Shown: positions 46,979 to 57,441 of the stretch, piece by piece
How positions within the stretch are numbered: the stretch's first letter is position 1
Layout: every line of letters begins with the position of its first letter
Origin: Rhodanobacter thiooxydans
Lineage (GTDB): Bacteria; Pseudomonadota; Gammaproteobacteria; Xanthomonadales; Rhodanobacteraceae
DNA length: 64,000 nucleotides
NCBI RefSeq assembly: GCF_030291135.1
Contig: NZ_CP127409.1
Coordinates: 2,666,001 to 2,730,000 of the forward strand
Direction: 5' to 3'
Notes under the pieces: generated by a model
What the model was told of the DNA's origin: nothing
The model's database searches: none
Seen by the model: the letters and a program-made list of their open reading frames with translations, nothing else
Made by a program: the position numbers and the translations under genes

Positions 46979-47671
46979 TCATTTTCCCGCCGCGTCGTTC
47001 CACAGCAATTTGTGCAGTTGCAGCTGGAAGCGTACGGGCAGCCTGTCGGCGATGATCCATTCGGCCAGCTCACGCGGTTCGACCTTGCCCCATACCGGCG
47101 AGAACAGCACCATGCAGCGATCGGCCAGCGCATGCTCGGCCAGCATCGCGCACGCCCATTCGTAGTCGGCGCGGCTGGCGATGACGATCTTGATCTGGTC
47201 GTGCGGCAGCAGGTGGTCGAGGTTCGACCACAGGTTGCGCTGGCTCTCGCCCGAGCCCGGCGCCTTCAGGTCCATCACCTTGCGCACGCGCGGGTCGACG
47301 GCGGAGATGTTCAGCGCACCGGAGGTTTCCAGCGACACCTCGTAGCCGGCATCGCACAGCTTGCGCAGCAGGATCAGGCAGCGCTTCTGCGCCAGCGGCT
47401 CACCGCCGGTCACGCAGACATGCTTCACGCCATGCGTGGCGACCTCGGCGAGGATGTCGTCGATCGCGTGCCAGTTGCCGCCGTAGAACGAATACTCGGT
47501 ATCGCACCAGACGCAACGCAACGGGCAGCCGGTGAGGCGCACGAACACGGTGCGCCAGCCGATCGCATCGGCTTCGCCCTGGATCGAATGGAAGACCTCG
47601 GTGATGCGCAGGCGCTCGGCAACAGCCGCGGCAGGCGTGCCGGACGCCTCGCGCGCGTCATTGCCGCTCAT
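46979..47671 (-). CDS. queE: 7-carboxy-7-deazaguanine synthase
   Basis: QueE is a radical-SAM enzyme that contracts 6-carboxytetrahydropterin to 7-carboxy-7-deazaguanine. The 230-residue protein has RITEVFHSIQGEADAIGWRT, the cluster motif TGCPLRCVWCDTEYSF (CxxxCxxC) and VCVTGGEPLAQ (GGE motif). It lies 12 bp after cpoB and precedes queC, so the tol-pal and que genes probably share transcripts. Confidence 0.95.
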   Translation of the reverse strand: MSGNDAREASGTPAAAVAERLRITEVFHSIQGEADAIGWRTVFVRLTGCPLRCVWCDTEYSFYGGNWHAIDDILAEVATHGVKHVCVTGGEPLAQKRCLILLRKLCDAGYEVSLETSGALNISAVDPRVRKVMDLKAPGSGESQRNLWSNLDHLLPHDQIKIVIASRADYEWACAMLAEHALADRCMVLFSPVWGKVEPRELAEWIIADRLPVRFQLQLHKLLWNDAAGK

Positions 47672-47683
47672 CGCGCTATTCGC

Positions 47684-48547
47684 TCAGTTGCCCGACTGCA
47701 GTTGCAGGCGCTGCAGGCGTTCCTGGGCCAGGCTGGCGACCTTGGAGCCCGGGTATTTGGTGGTGACCTGGGTCAGCGTGGCCTTCGCCGCTGCAGTCTG
47801 CTTGAGCTCCAGCTGGCTGTAGCCGACCTTGAGCAGCGCGTCGGGCGCCTTCTCGCTCTGCGGAAACTGGTTGAGCAGCTGCTGGAACGATTCCAGCGCC
47901 ACCGGATAATTGGTGGTGGCGTAGTACGACTCGCCAAGCCAGTACCAGGCGTTCGGCGCCAGCGCATGGTTCGGGTATTGCTGGATGAAGCTGCGGAACT
48001 CGCGCGAGGCTTCCACGTAATTGCCCGCGCGAATCGCCTTGAAGGCCACGTCGTAGGCGGCCTGCGCCGCGGCCGGATCGCCGGCGGCGGCATTGCTGCC
48101 GGCGGCAGCCGCAGCCGGCTGGCTCGCTGCCGGCTTGCTGGCGGCAGCGGCAGCACTGGCCGTGGCGGCCGGAGGGACGGCCTGCGCCTGCGGGGTGTTG
48201 CCTGCCGCCGCCGCGCCCGCACCGCCCGCCTCGAGACGCCCGAGGCGGGCATCGAGATCGGTGTACTGGGCCTTGTTCTTGTCGTCGAGCGTCTGCAGCT
48301 GGTGCTGCAGCTCCTCGTTCTGCCCCTGCAACTGCTGCACCTGTGCCTGCAGCTGCTGCATCTGGTTGACCAGGCCGGTACCGGACTGGTCCTTGTTCTG
48401 TGCCTGCTGTTCCAGCCGCGCGACACGATCGGCGAGGCTCAACCGCGAGTCCTGCGCGAATGCCGGGAACGCGAACAGCATGGCGGACGCGATCGCGCCC
48501 GCCATGCTGAACCTGGCTGCAAAGCTGTTAGCCAGTCGCTTCATCAT
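47684..48547 (-). CDS. cpoB: Cell division coordinator CpoB (YbgF)
   Basis: CpoB is a periplasmic protein that ties PBP1B peptidoglycan synthesis to Tol-driven outer-membrane constriction. The 287-residue protein has a signal peptide (MAGAIASAMLFAFPAFAQ), a Gln-rich coiled coil (LVNQMQQLQAQVQQLQGQNE) that trimerises, an Ala/Pro linker, and C-terminal TPRs (AYDVAFKAIRAGNYVEASRE, NAWYWLGESYYATTNYPVAL). The ATG at 48547 shares one base with the pal TAA, so it is coupled to pal; ATG 48544 is an alternative. Confidence 0.93.
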   Translation of the reverse strand: MMKRLANSFAARFSMAGAIASAMLFAFPAFAQDSRLSLADRVARLEQQAQNKDQSGTGLVNQMQQLQAQVQQLQGQNEELQHQLQTLDDKNKAQYTDLDARLGRLEAGGAGAAAAGNTPQAQAVPPAATASAAAAASKPAASQPAAAAAGSNAAAGDPAAAQAAYDVAFKAIRAGNYVEASREFRSFIQQYPNHALAPNAWYWLGESYYATTNYPVALESFQQLLNQFPQSEKAPDALLKVGYSQLELKQTAAAKATLTQVTTKYPGSKVASLAQERLQRLQLQSGN

Positions 48548-49053
48548 TACTGCGCCGTGTAGACGATCTCGACGCGGCGGTTCTTGCTCCAGCAATCCTC
48601 GTTGTGCTCACGGCACACCGGCTTCTCTTTGCCGTAGCTGATCACTTCCAGCTGGCTGGCCGAGCCACCGTTGGCCTGCAGGGCATCGGAGACGGCCTTG
48701 CCGCGGCGCTCGCCGAGGCCGAGGTTGTACTCGCGCGAACCGCGCTCGTCGGTGTTGCCTTCCAGACGGATGTGCGAGGTCGGGCGGTCCTGCAGGTACT
48801 TGGCGTGGCACGCCATGATCTGCTGGAACTCCGGCTTGATCTCGGTCTTGTCGAAGTCGAAGTACACGACGCGCTGACGCAGGCAGGCATCGGTATCGAG
48901 GTCGGCAGGGGTGTACTTGCCATTGGACTCGGGAGCCTGGGTCGGAGCGGCCTGCTCCGGGGCGGGCTGGGGTTTGACTTCCTGCTTCTTGGAGCAAGCG
49001 GCCGCGCCTACGCAGAGCAGGGCAACCAGGGCGACGCGAACGGTCTTATTCAT
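48547..49053 (-). CDS. pal: Peptidoglycan-associated lipoprotein
   Basis: Pal is the outer-membrane lipoprotein that grips peptidoglycan and binds TolB. The 168-residue protein has the lipobox VGAAACSKK, a short Pro/Gln-rich tether and the OmpA-like domain VVYFDFDKTEIKPEFQQIMA, RLEGNTDERGSREYNLGLGE, KNRRVEIVY with the diaminopimelate-binding Asp/Arg positions. AAGGAACGTCACC precedes the ATG. It is 250 bp from tolB, a longer gap than elsewhere in this block. Confidence 0.96.
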   Translation of the reverse strand: MNKTVRVALVALLCVGAAACSKKQEVKPQPAPEQAAPTQAPESNGKYTPADLDTDACLRQRVVYFDFDKTEIKPEFQQIMACHAKYLQDRPTSHIRLEGNTDERGSREYNLGLGERRGKAVSDALQANGGSASQLEVISYGKEKPVCREHNEDCWSKNRRVEIVYTAQ

Positions 49054-49303
49054 GGTGACGTTCCTTACGGGTTGAGTTCCGACAAACGATGACGATGGGA
49101 TTTACGGGACAGCTGACGCCGGTTGGCCGGCTGTTATTTTGACACTTGAAAGATCGACAGTACGTGATGCTGCACCATCGCCCTGACTGGCTTTTGACGC
49201 GGCGAAGCGCCACAGCCGGAAACCGAAACGCGCCGCAAAGGCGCTGTCCGGGCCCATTCCCTGGGCATCATGCTGCCGCACTCGCGTGCAGCAGCATGGA
49301 AAT
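49054..49303. other. 250-bp gap tolB/pal with hairpin
   Basis: Just past the tolB stop, 49269-49298 forms CATGCTGC, one mismatch, GCAC, 4-base loop, GTGC, GCAGCATG. No T tract follows in the leftward direction. The rest holds an A/T-rich spot (AAAATAACAG, leftward, near 49135) that could be a pal promoter, but no clear -35 was found. Confidence 0.5.
49269..49298 (-). other. mRNA hairpin between tolB and pal
   Basis: A near-perfect 13-bp stem with one mismatch starting 6 bp downstream of the tolB stop. It could set unequal levels of TolB and the much more abundant Pal through partial termination or RNA processing (inference). Confidence 0.5.
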
Positions 49304-50635
49304 TCAACGTTGCCGGTACGGCCCCCAGGCGGGTTCGCGCACGTCGCCATCGGAAAGTACGAGGCGCTGGCGAACCAGACCGTCAGCCGAGACGGCATAC
49401 AACACGCCGCGACGTCCTTCGGTAGCGGCATACAGCAGCATGCTGGCATTCGGAGCAAAACTCGGGGACTCGTCGATCGGGCCCGGCGAGAGGAAACGCA
49501 CCTGGTCACCCAGGCTGCGGTCCATGACGACAATACGATACACGTTCCCGTTGCCCTGCACCATCGCGATCTGCTTGCCGTCGTAGCTCACCGAGGCATT
49601 CAGGTTGCTCTGGCCCTGGAAGGTGATCCGCTGCGGCGTACCGCCGCTGGCCGGGATCTGGTAGATCTGCGGCCGGCCGGAACGGTCGGAGGTGAAATAG
49701 ATGCTCTGGCCATCGGGCGCCCAGACCGGCTCGGTGTCGATCGCCAGGCTGTGGGTCAGCCGGGTTTCTTGACGGCTGGCCAGGTCCAGCACGAACAGCT
49801 CCAGGTTGCCGACGTAGGACAGCGCCACCGCCAGCTTGCTGCCGTCCGGCGACCAGGCCGGCGCTCCGTTGATGCCGCGGGAATGGGAGGCCACCAGCTG
49901 CCGCGAGCCAGTGGTGATGTCCTGCACATAGATCGACGAGTTGCCGCTCTCGAACGAGACATAGGCGATCTTGCGGCCATCCGGCGACCAGGCCGGCGAC
50001 AGCAGCGACTCCTTCGAACGCGCCACCACCTGCGGGTTGTAGCCGTCCGAATCGGCCACGATCAGCGAGTAGGTGGTGTGGTTGCCGAGGCCAACCGCGG
50101 TGATGTAGGCCATGCGGGTCCAGAAGGCGCCGCGCACGCCGGTGATCTTTTCGTAGATGATGTCCGCGATCTGGTGGGCCACGCCGCGCAGGTCACCCGC
50201 CGGAGCCGGTGGCATCTGCTGGTGCAGCAGACTCTGCTGCTTGTTGACATCCCACAGCTCGTATTCGACCTGGATCATGCCGTTGCCGGCGTCCCGGACG
50301 TTGCCGACCACGATGTAGTCCTGCTTCAGCAGGCGCCAGGTCGGGAACTTGATATCCGACCCCTTGGACGGGAACTCCACGATGTCGCTCTTGGCCAGCG
50401 AGCGGAACTTGCCGGAGCGGTTGAAGTCGTTGCGCATCACGTCGGCAACATCGGTCGGCAGCGGCACGCCACCCGCCTGCGCGAACGGCACCACCACGAT
50501 CGGGGTGGCGGTCTTGACGCCGCCGACAATGTCGACATTCAGCGACTGGGCGGCGGCCGGGCCGGCGAACAGCGCCACCACGGCCAGCAGGATGACGGCA
50601 AAGCTTGGGCTGAATTTGCGCATGGGCTTGATCAT
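49304..50635 (-). CDS. tolB: Tol-Pal system periplasmic protein TolB
   Basis: TolB is the periplasmic beta-propeller that switches between Pal and TolA. The 443-residue protein has a signal peptide (FAVILLAVVALFAGPAAAQS), the N-terminal TolA-binding domain (PIVVVPFAQAGGVPLPTDVA) and repeated propeller blades (LLSPAWSPDGRKIAYVSFES, NGAPAWSPDGSKLAVALSYV, DTEPVWAPDGQSIYFTSDRS). ATG 50635 overlaps the tolA stop; Met5 is an alternative start. Confidence 0.96.
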   Translation of the reverse strand: MIKPMRKFSPSFAVILLAVVALFAGPAAAQSLNVDIVGGVKTATPIVVVPFAQAGGVPLPTDVADVMRNDFNRSGKFRSLAKSDIVEFPSKGSDIKFPTWRLLKQDYIVVGNVRDAGNGMIQVEYELWDVNKQQSLLHQQMPPAPAGDLRGVAHQIADIIYEKITGVRGAFWTRMAYITAVGLGNHTTYSLIVADSDGYNPQVVARSKESLLSPAWSPDGRKIAYVSFESGNSSIYVQDITTGSRQLVASHSRGINGAPAWSPDGSKLAVALSYVGNLELFVLDLASRQETRLTHSLAIDTEPVWAPDGQSIYFTSDRSGRPQIYQIPASGGTPQRITFQGQSNLNASVSYDGKQIAMVQGNGNVYRIVVMDRSLGDQVRFLSPGPIDESPSFAPNASMLLYAATEGRRGVLYAVSADGLVRQRLVLSDGDVREPAWGPYRQR

Positions 50636-51562
50636 TGCGGCCTGAAAGTGAAGGTGAGGTTGCGCTGGAACACGCTTTCAAAGCCCTTGTAAGGCAGCGT
50701 CTTGGTTCGCAGCACCGCGTTTTCGACCGAACGCCGGCCGGCATCGTCATACGGGCAACTGGAATCGACGGTCGCGCTCATCACGTCGCCGCCGGGCGAT
50801 TGCACGATATGAACCTTGCAGGGGAGCGCAGCTATGTTATCCGGCCTTAACCAGTTCGGCGTGACCGCATTCTGAATGGCCGCTGTGTATTCGTCGGCAA
50901 GGTTGCTGTTCTGGCTGTTGTTGCCGGTCTGACGCTGGTCCGCGGGCGGCAGGTCCGGCTGACCGTCATCCTGCGCGTTCTTGAGGTCTTCCAGCTGCTG
51001 CTTCGCCTGCTTCGCCTTGTTGTCCAGCTGTTTGGTCTGGGCCGAGGCCGCATCCATCTTGGCGAACAACGCATCGATCTTCTTCTTTTCCTCGGCTTTC
51101 TTCTTGGCCGCCTGCGCATCCAGCTCGGCCTGGCGCTGACGCTGCTTCTCTTCCTGCACCTGTTTGGCGTCTTCCGCCTTCTGGGCAGCATCCTCGACCA
51201 CCCGCTCCTGATCCTTGATGTCAACCTGCTTGGGCGGCGGTGGCAATTCGCTCACCGGCGGCGTCACCGGCGGGGGCGGGGTCGGCGGCGGAATGGTCGG
51301 TGGCGGCGGGGTGGAGTCGGGAACGGGCTTGGTCTTGACCGCCTTGGGTGGCGGGCTGCCGGTCCGTCCGATCAAAGTCGCCTCGATGATCGGGCCCTGC
51401 AGCTCCAGCGGTTTGGCACAGGTGATCGGGTTCATCCACGCCGGAAGATGCAGCGCGTTGAAGAAATTCTCGTAGCTGGAACACGGCAACACCGCGAGGA
51501 ACAAAAACCCCACGATGCCGATATGCAGGATGGCGGAAAGTACGACCGCCTTCGGCGTCGCC

Positions 51563-51576
<14 letters not shown>
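50632..51576 (-). CDS. tolA: Tol-Pal system inner-membrane protein TolA
   Basis: TolA spans the periplasm to carry TolQR energy to TolB-Pal. The 314-residue protein has one anchor helix (KAVVLSAILHIGIVGFLFLA), a Pro-rich stretch (PPPPTIPPPTPPPPVTPPVS), an Ala/Lys/Gln-rich coiled coil (~120-205) and the C-terminal domain (LADEYTAAIQNAVTPNWLRP, LPCKVHIVQSPGGDV, two cysteines). An extra segment with Cys pair (LPCSSYENFF, NPITCAKPLE) just after the anchor is notable. It overlaps tolR by 14 bp. Confidence 0.93.
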
Positions 51577-52015
<439 letters not shown>

Positions 52016-52028
52016 GGCTGCTCTCCGC

Positions 52029-52715
52029 TCAGGCGACGTCGTCGGTCTGGATCTGCCGCTGCAGCACCGAGGAGAACTCTTCCTGGAACACGTCGTAACG
52101 CGAGGCGATGCGCTCGACCTTGGTGGCGTAGCGGTTGTACGCCCACTGCGCCGGGATCGCCGCGAACAGGCCCATCGCGGTGGCGATCAGCGCCTCGGAG
52201 ATGTGCGGCGCGACCACCGCGATGGTCACGTCCTTCATGTCGCCCAGGCCCTGGAACGCACCCATGATGCCCCACACGGTGCCGAACAGGCCCACGTACG
52301 GGCTGATCGAGCCGACGTTGGCGAGGAACTCCAGGTTGCGCTCGAGCAGGCCGATCTCGCGTGTGCCGGCGACCTGCATCGCGCGCTCGGAGCCTTCGAT
52401 CACGCTGCGCGTGTCGTGCGTCTTGCGCTGGCGCTGGCGGGCGAATTCGCGGAAGCCCGACTCGAAGATGTTCTCGATGCCGCCAGTGCCGCCGTGGCGG
52501 TTGCTGACCTCGCGGAACAGCTGGGCCAGGTCGCCGCCGGACCAGAAGCGCTCCTCGAACTCCTCGGCATTCTCCATCGCCGCCTTGGTCTGCGAGTACT
52601 TGCGCACGATGATGACCCAGGACAGGAACGAGAACACCAGCAGGATCAGCAGCACCAGCTTTACCGGCACGCTCGAATCCGCGATCAGCGTGAAAATGTT
52701 CAGTCCACCGTTCAT
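52029..52715 (-). CDS. tolQ: Tol-Pal system protein TolQ
   Basis: TolQ is the ExbB-like pentameric motor subunit. The 228-residue protein has three membrane helices (VKLVLLILLVFSFLSWVIIV; SPYVGLFGTVWGIMGAFQGL; ISEALIATAMGLFAAIPAQW) and conserved ERNLEFLANVGS before the second. It is 18 bp after ybgC. Confidence 0.96.
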   Translation of the reverse strand: MNGGLNIFTLIADSSVPVKLVLLILLVFSFLSWVIIVRKYSQTKAAMENAEEFEERFWSGGDLAQLFREVSNRHGGTGGIENIFESGFREFARQRQRKTHDTRSVIEGSERAMQVAGTREIGLLERNLEFLANVGSISPYVGLFGTVWGIMGAFQGLGDMKDVTIAVVAPHISEALIATAMGLFAAIPAQWAYNRYATKVERIASRYDVFQEEFSSVLQRQIQTDDVA

Positions 52716-52733
52716 TGCTTGCAGGTTCTCCGC

Positions 52734-53163
52734 CTATCGGCTTGGGTTGTCTTGAGGTGCGGGTTGCGGGATCAGGTCGGCCGGAATCGGCGCCGGCCGC
52801 ATGCGCTGGAGATCGACGCAAGCCACCCGCACGCTGGCGCGGATCAGGCAGCTGCCGTCGTTCTTCGTGATCGTCTGGGTGAACAGGATACTGGCTGCGC
52901 GCCGTTCTTTGACTTCGACCGTTACCGACAGTTCATCATCCAGCAGGGCAGGCTTGAGGAAGTCGATGTGCATGTCGCGCACCATGAAGGCCAGCCCGGT
53001 GGCCTGCTTGAAGGCCATCTGGTCGACGCCGAGCGCGCGCATCCACTCGCTGCGGGCGCGCTCCATGAAGCGCAGGTAGCCGGCGTGGTAGACCACCCCG
53101 CCGGCGTCGGTGTCTTCCCAGTAGACCCTGACCTTCCAGCGGAAGGGCGTCGTGGAAGCGGAT

Positions 53164-53171
<8 letters not shown>
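52734..53171 (-). CDS. ybgC: Tol-Pal-associated acyl-CoA thioesterase
   Basis: A 145-residue hotdog-fold thioesterase, the usual first gene of tol-pal operons. Active-site segment [20 protein letters not shown] and [12 protein letters not shown] are the YbgC signature. The start at 53171 has GGGAG 7 bases upstream; a farther ATG at 53186 is possible. The first bases overlap the end of ruvB, tying the ruv and tol blocks together. Confidence 0.93.
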
Positions 53172-54213
<1,042 letters not shown>

Positions 54214-54360
54214 GCCGGCATTATGGCGGCTTGCGTGGGTGAAATGGAGTGGAAATCAGGAGCGGGAGCCGCCGCTCCCATGAGCCAAGGAAGTACTTTC
54301 CGGCACTTCTTTGGCTCGCCACGGTGGAGATCCGATCCGCTGCGCGGATCAGATCTCCAC
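54214..54360. other. Spacer kup/ruvB with three stacked hairpins
   Basis: Between kup and ruvB lie GGGAGC-CGCC-GCTCCC (54264-54279), a longer pair AGCCAA..GAAGT / ACTTC..TTGGCT (about 54284-54316), and a 15-bp stem GTGGAGATC-c-GATCCG / CGGATC-a-GATCTCCAC (54324-54360) that includes the kup stop codon. No T tracts follow. It may be a repeat-type 3' element that insulates ruvB from kup. Confidence 0.55.
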
Positions 54361-56250
54361 TTGCGCCCCCAGCTCGATCAGCCGGTTGCCGGGGATCTGG
54401 AAGAACGCGGTGGCCGGCATCGCGTTGCGCGACAGGAACGCGAACAGCTTGTCGCGCCACAGCGCCATGCCGGGTCGGCGCGCGTCGGCCACGATGGTTT
54501 CGCGCGACAGGAAGAAGGTAGTGTCCATCATGTCGAAGCCGAGGCCCTCCCGTGTGCACCGGGTCAGCGCCAGCGGGATGTTCGGATCCTCGGCGAAGCC
54601 GAAACGCAGCTCCAGTCCGAAGAAGTTGCCCGCCATAGGCGTGATCGCGATGCGCTCGTCGGCTTCGGCCACCGGCGTTTCCAGCGTCTCCACCGTCAGC
54701 AGCACGTTGCGCTCGTGCAGCACCTTGTTGTGCTTGAGGTTGTGCAGCAGCGCATGCGGCACGGCGTGCTGGTTCGCGGTGAGGAAGATCGCCGTGCCCG
54801 GCACGCGCAGCGGCGGGTGGTCGGCGATGTTCTCGATGAACGGCGCCAGCGCCAGCCCGCCCTGCTTGATCTCGCGCACCACCAGCTCGCGACCGCGGCG
54901 CCAGGTCGTCATCACGCTGAATAGCACCACGCCCAGCACCAGCGGGAACCAGCCGCCATGCGCCACCTTCAGCAGGTTCGCGCCGAAGAACGCCAGGTCG
55001 ATGATCAGGAACAGCACGCCGACCAGCACCACCGTCAGCCAGCTCCAGTGCCAGCGCTTGCGCGCCACCACCAGCGCCAGCAGCGTGGTCATGGTCATGG
55101 TGCCGGTCACCGCGATGCCGTAGGCGGCACCCAGGTTGTCCGAGCTGCGGAAGCCGAGCACCGCCAGGATCACCAGCACCATCAGCATGCGGTTGACCCA
55201 CGGCACGAAAATTTGCCCGGACATCTCGCGCGAGGTGTGCACCACCGCCAGCCGCGGCGAATAACCCAACGACATCGCCTCGCGGGTCATCGAGAACGCG
55301 CCGGAGATCACCGCCTGCGACGCGATCACCGCCGCGGCGGCCGACAGCACGATCATCGGATACAGCAGCGGCGGCGGCACCATCAGGTAGAACGGACTGG
55401 AGATCGCCAGCGGGTCGCCCAGCAGCAGCGCGCCCTGGCCGAAGTAATTGAGCAGCAGCGCCGGCAGCACGAAGCCGAACCAGGCCAGCCGGATGGGCTT
55501 CTTGCCGAAGTGGCCCATGTCCGCGTACAGCGCCTCGGCGCCGGTCAGCGCCAGCACCACGCCGCCGAGGGCGATGAACGAGGTATCACCGTGGCTGATG
55601 AAGAAACGTACCGCATGCAGCGGGTTGACCGCATACAGCACCTGCGGGTTGGCGATGATCTGGCGCACGCCGAGTACCGCCAGCACCACGAACCACAGCG
55701 TCATCACCGGTGCGAACGCCCTGCCGACCTTGTGCGTGCCGTGCCGCTGCACCGCGAACATGCCCAGCAAAATCGCCAGCGCGACCCACACCACGTACTT
55801 GCCCAGGCCGGGCGCGGCCACCTGCAAGCCCTCGACCGCGCCGAGCACCGAGATCGCCGGGGTGATCACGCCGTCGCCGTAGAACAACGCCGCGCCGAAG
55901 ATGCCGAAGCCCGCCAGCACCCAGCGCGCGCGCGCCGAGCCGCTCATCGAGCGCTGCGCCAGCGCCATCAGCGCCATGATGCCGCCCTCGCCCTTGTTGT
56001 CCGCGCGCATCACGAAGGTCACGTACTTCAGCGACACCACGATGATCAGCGCCCAGAACACCAGCGACAGCACGCCCAATACCGCCGGCGCGGTCGGCGT
56101 CATGCCGTGCGTGCCGAGGGTTTCCTTCATGGTGTACAACGGGCTGGTGCCGATGTCGCCGAACACCACGCCGATCGCGCCCAGTGCCAGCGTCCGCAAC
56201 CGGCGCCGGGTCTCCGTCGGCGATTCGTCCTGCATGGTGTGCTGTCCCAC
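54349..56250 (-). CDS. kup: Low-affinity potassium transporter Kup
   Basis: Kup is a constitutive K+/H+ symporter. The 633-residue protein has about 12 hydrophobic helices and the family signatures ALGAIGVVFGDIGTSPLYTM, ADNKGEGGIMALMALAQ and FYGDGVITPAISVLGAVEGL. A soluble C-terminal domain follows (AGNFFGLELRFGFAEDPNIP, TTFFLSRETIVA). The GTG start at 56250 is 2 bp after the ruvA stop with GGGAG 6 bases upstream; ATG 56235 is an alternative. It is unusual in separating ruvA from ruvB. Confidence 0.95.
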   Translation of the reverse strand: MGQHTMQDESPTETRRRLRTLALGAIGVVFGDIGTSPLYTMKETLGTHGMTPTAPAVLGVLSLVFWALIIVVSLKYVTFVMRADNKGEGGIMALMALAQRSMSGSARARWVLAGFGIFGAALFYGDGVITPAISVLGAVEGLQVAAPGLGKYVVWVALAILLGMFAVQRHGTHKVGRAFAPVMTLWFVVLAVLGVRQIIANPQVLYAVNPLHAVRFFISHGDTSFIALGGVVLALTGAEALYADMGHFGKKPIRLAWFGFVLPALLLNYFGQGALLLGDPLAISSPFYLMVPPPLLYPMIVLSAAAAVIASQAVISGAFSMTREAMSLGYSPRLAVVHTSREMSGQIFVPWVNRMLMVLVILAVLGFRSSDNLGAAYGIAVTGTMTMTTLLALVVARKRWHWSWLTVVLVGVLFLIIDLAFFGANLLKVAHGGWFPLVLGVVLFSVMTTWRRGRELVVREIKQGGLALAPFIENIADHPPLRVPGTAIFLTANQHAVPHALLHNLKHNKVLHERNVLLTVETLETPVAEADERIAITPMAGNFFGLELRFGFAEDPNIPLALTRCTREGLGFDMMDTTFFLSRETIVADARRPGMALWRDKLFAFLSRNAMPATAFFQIPGNRLIELGAQVEI

Positions 56251-56252
56251 GA

Positions 56253-56849
56253 TCAGCTCCCGAGTGCGGCGCGCAGCGCCTTGCGGATGATGGCTTCGGC
56301 ATCGTCGCCCTCGGCGGCGACCTTCTGCACCAGCCGGCTCACCTCGACCGGCTTGTAGCCCAGCTGTTGCAGCGCCACGGTCGCTTCGCCAGCGGCATCC
56401 AGCGGCGCACCCGCCGCATGCAGCGTGGCACCGGGCATGCCGGACATGCCATCGAGACGATCGCGCAGTTCCACCACGATGCGCTCGGCGGTCTTCTTGC
56501 CGATGCCGGGGATCTTGGTCAGCGCGACCACGTCGCCGGCCTGCACCAGTCGCGCGAAGTGGTCGGTGGACACGCCGGACAGCACCGCCAGCGCGATCTT
56601 CGCGCCGATCCCGCTGACCTTCAGCAGGTTGCGGAACAGCGTGCGCTCGGCTTCGTGCAGGAAGCCGTACAGCGTGATGCTGTCTTCCTTCACCGCATGA
56701 TGGATGAGCAGGACCACTTCCCTGCCGAGGCCCGGCAGGTCGTAGATCGTCGACATCGGCGCCTCGACCTCGTAGCCGATACCGCCAACCTCGACCAGCA
56801 GCGACGGCGGCTGCTTGCTTATCAGGATGCCGCGCAGGCGCCCGATCAC
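56253..56849 (-). CDS. ruvA: Holliday junction DNA helicase subunit RuvA
   Basis: RuvA is the tetrameric junction-binding partner of RuvB. The 198-residue protein starts [11 protein letters not shown] from a GTG at 56849 (canonical MIGRLRG); CGAGGG lies 9-10 bases before it. Helix-hairpin-helix motifs [15 protein letters not shown] and [18 protein letters not shown] and the C-terminal RuvB-contacting domain ([20 protein letters not shown]) are intact. It is 37 bp after ruvC. Confidence 0.95.
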   Translation of the reverse strand: MIGRLRGILISKQPPSLLVEVGGIGYEVEAPMSTIYDLPGLGREVVLLIHHAVKEDSITLYGFLHEAERTLFRNLLKVSGIGAKIALAVLSGVSTDHFARLVQAGDVVALTKIPGIGKKTAERIVVELRDRLDGMSGMPGATLHAAGAPLDAAGEATVALQQLGYKPVEVSRLVQKVAAEGDDAEAIIRKALRAALGS

Positions 56850-56886
56850 CGGCGTCGCCCTCGTGCCTTGTGCATCGCCGGCGCCT

Positions 56887-57411
56887 TCACCGGCGTCGCC
56901 TCCAGGCCGTGCGCGGAATGCCGACGCGGGCCAGGCTGGCACGGGTGTGCGCGTGCGTCACCGCCACCGCCAGCGCATCGGCGGCATCGGCCTGCAGCGG
57001 CCCCTTGAGGCCGAGCAGCACGCCGATCATGTGCTGTACCTGGGTCTTGTCCCCGCGACCGCTGCCGACCACGGACTGCTTCACTTCGGTTGCTGCGTAT
57101 TCGTGCACCACGATCCCCTGGCTGACCACCGCGCAAATGGCGGCGCCGCGCGCCTGTCCAAGCTTCAATGCCGAATCCGGGTTGCGCGCCATGAACACGC
57201 GCTCGATCCCGCACTCGGTCGGCTGGTGGGTCGCGATGATGTCACACAGTTCGTCAAAGATACGTTTCAGGCGCAACGGGAAGGTGGCCTCGCCGGCCAC
57301 CGCCAGCGCGCCGTGGAAGACGTGGCTGAGCTTGCCCGCGTCGTCCACGTCGATGATGCCCACGCCGGTGCGTTGGCTGCCGGGATCGATGCCGATGATG
57401 CGAGTCATCAC
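56887..57411 (-). CDS. ruvC: Crossover junction endodeoxyribonuclease RuvC
   Basis: RuvC cuts Holliday junctions. The 174-residue RNase H-fold protein has catalytic acids in [18 protein letters not shown], the [20 protein letters not shown] segment and [15 protein letters not shown]. Either Met of MMTRIIG may be the start. It lies 30 bp after yebC and leads into ruvA. Confidence 0.96.
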   Translation of the reverse strand: MMTRIIGIDPGSQRTGVGIIDVDDAGKLSHVFHGALAVAGEATFPLRLKRIFDELCDIIATHQPTECGIERVFMARNPDSALKLGQARGAAICAVVSQGIVVHEYAATEVKQSVVGSGRGDKTQVQHMIGVLLGLKGPLQADAADALAVAVTHAHTRASLARVGIPRTAWRRRR

Positions 57412-57441
57412 GAGGCGATGCGAAGGCGCGCGGCCTTCGAC

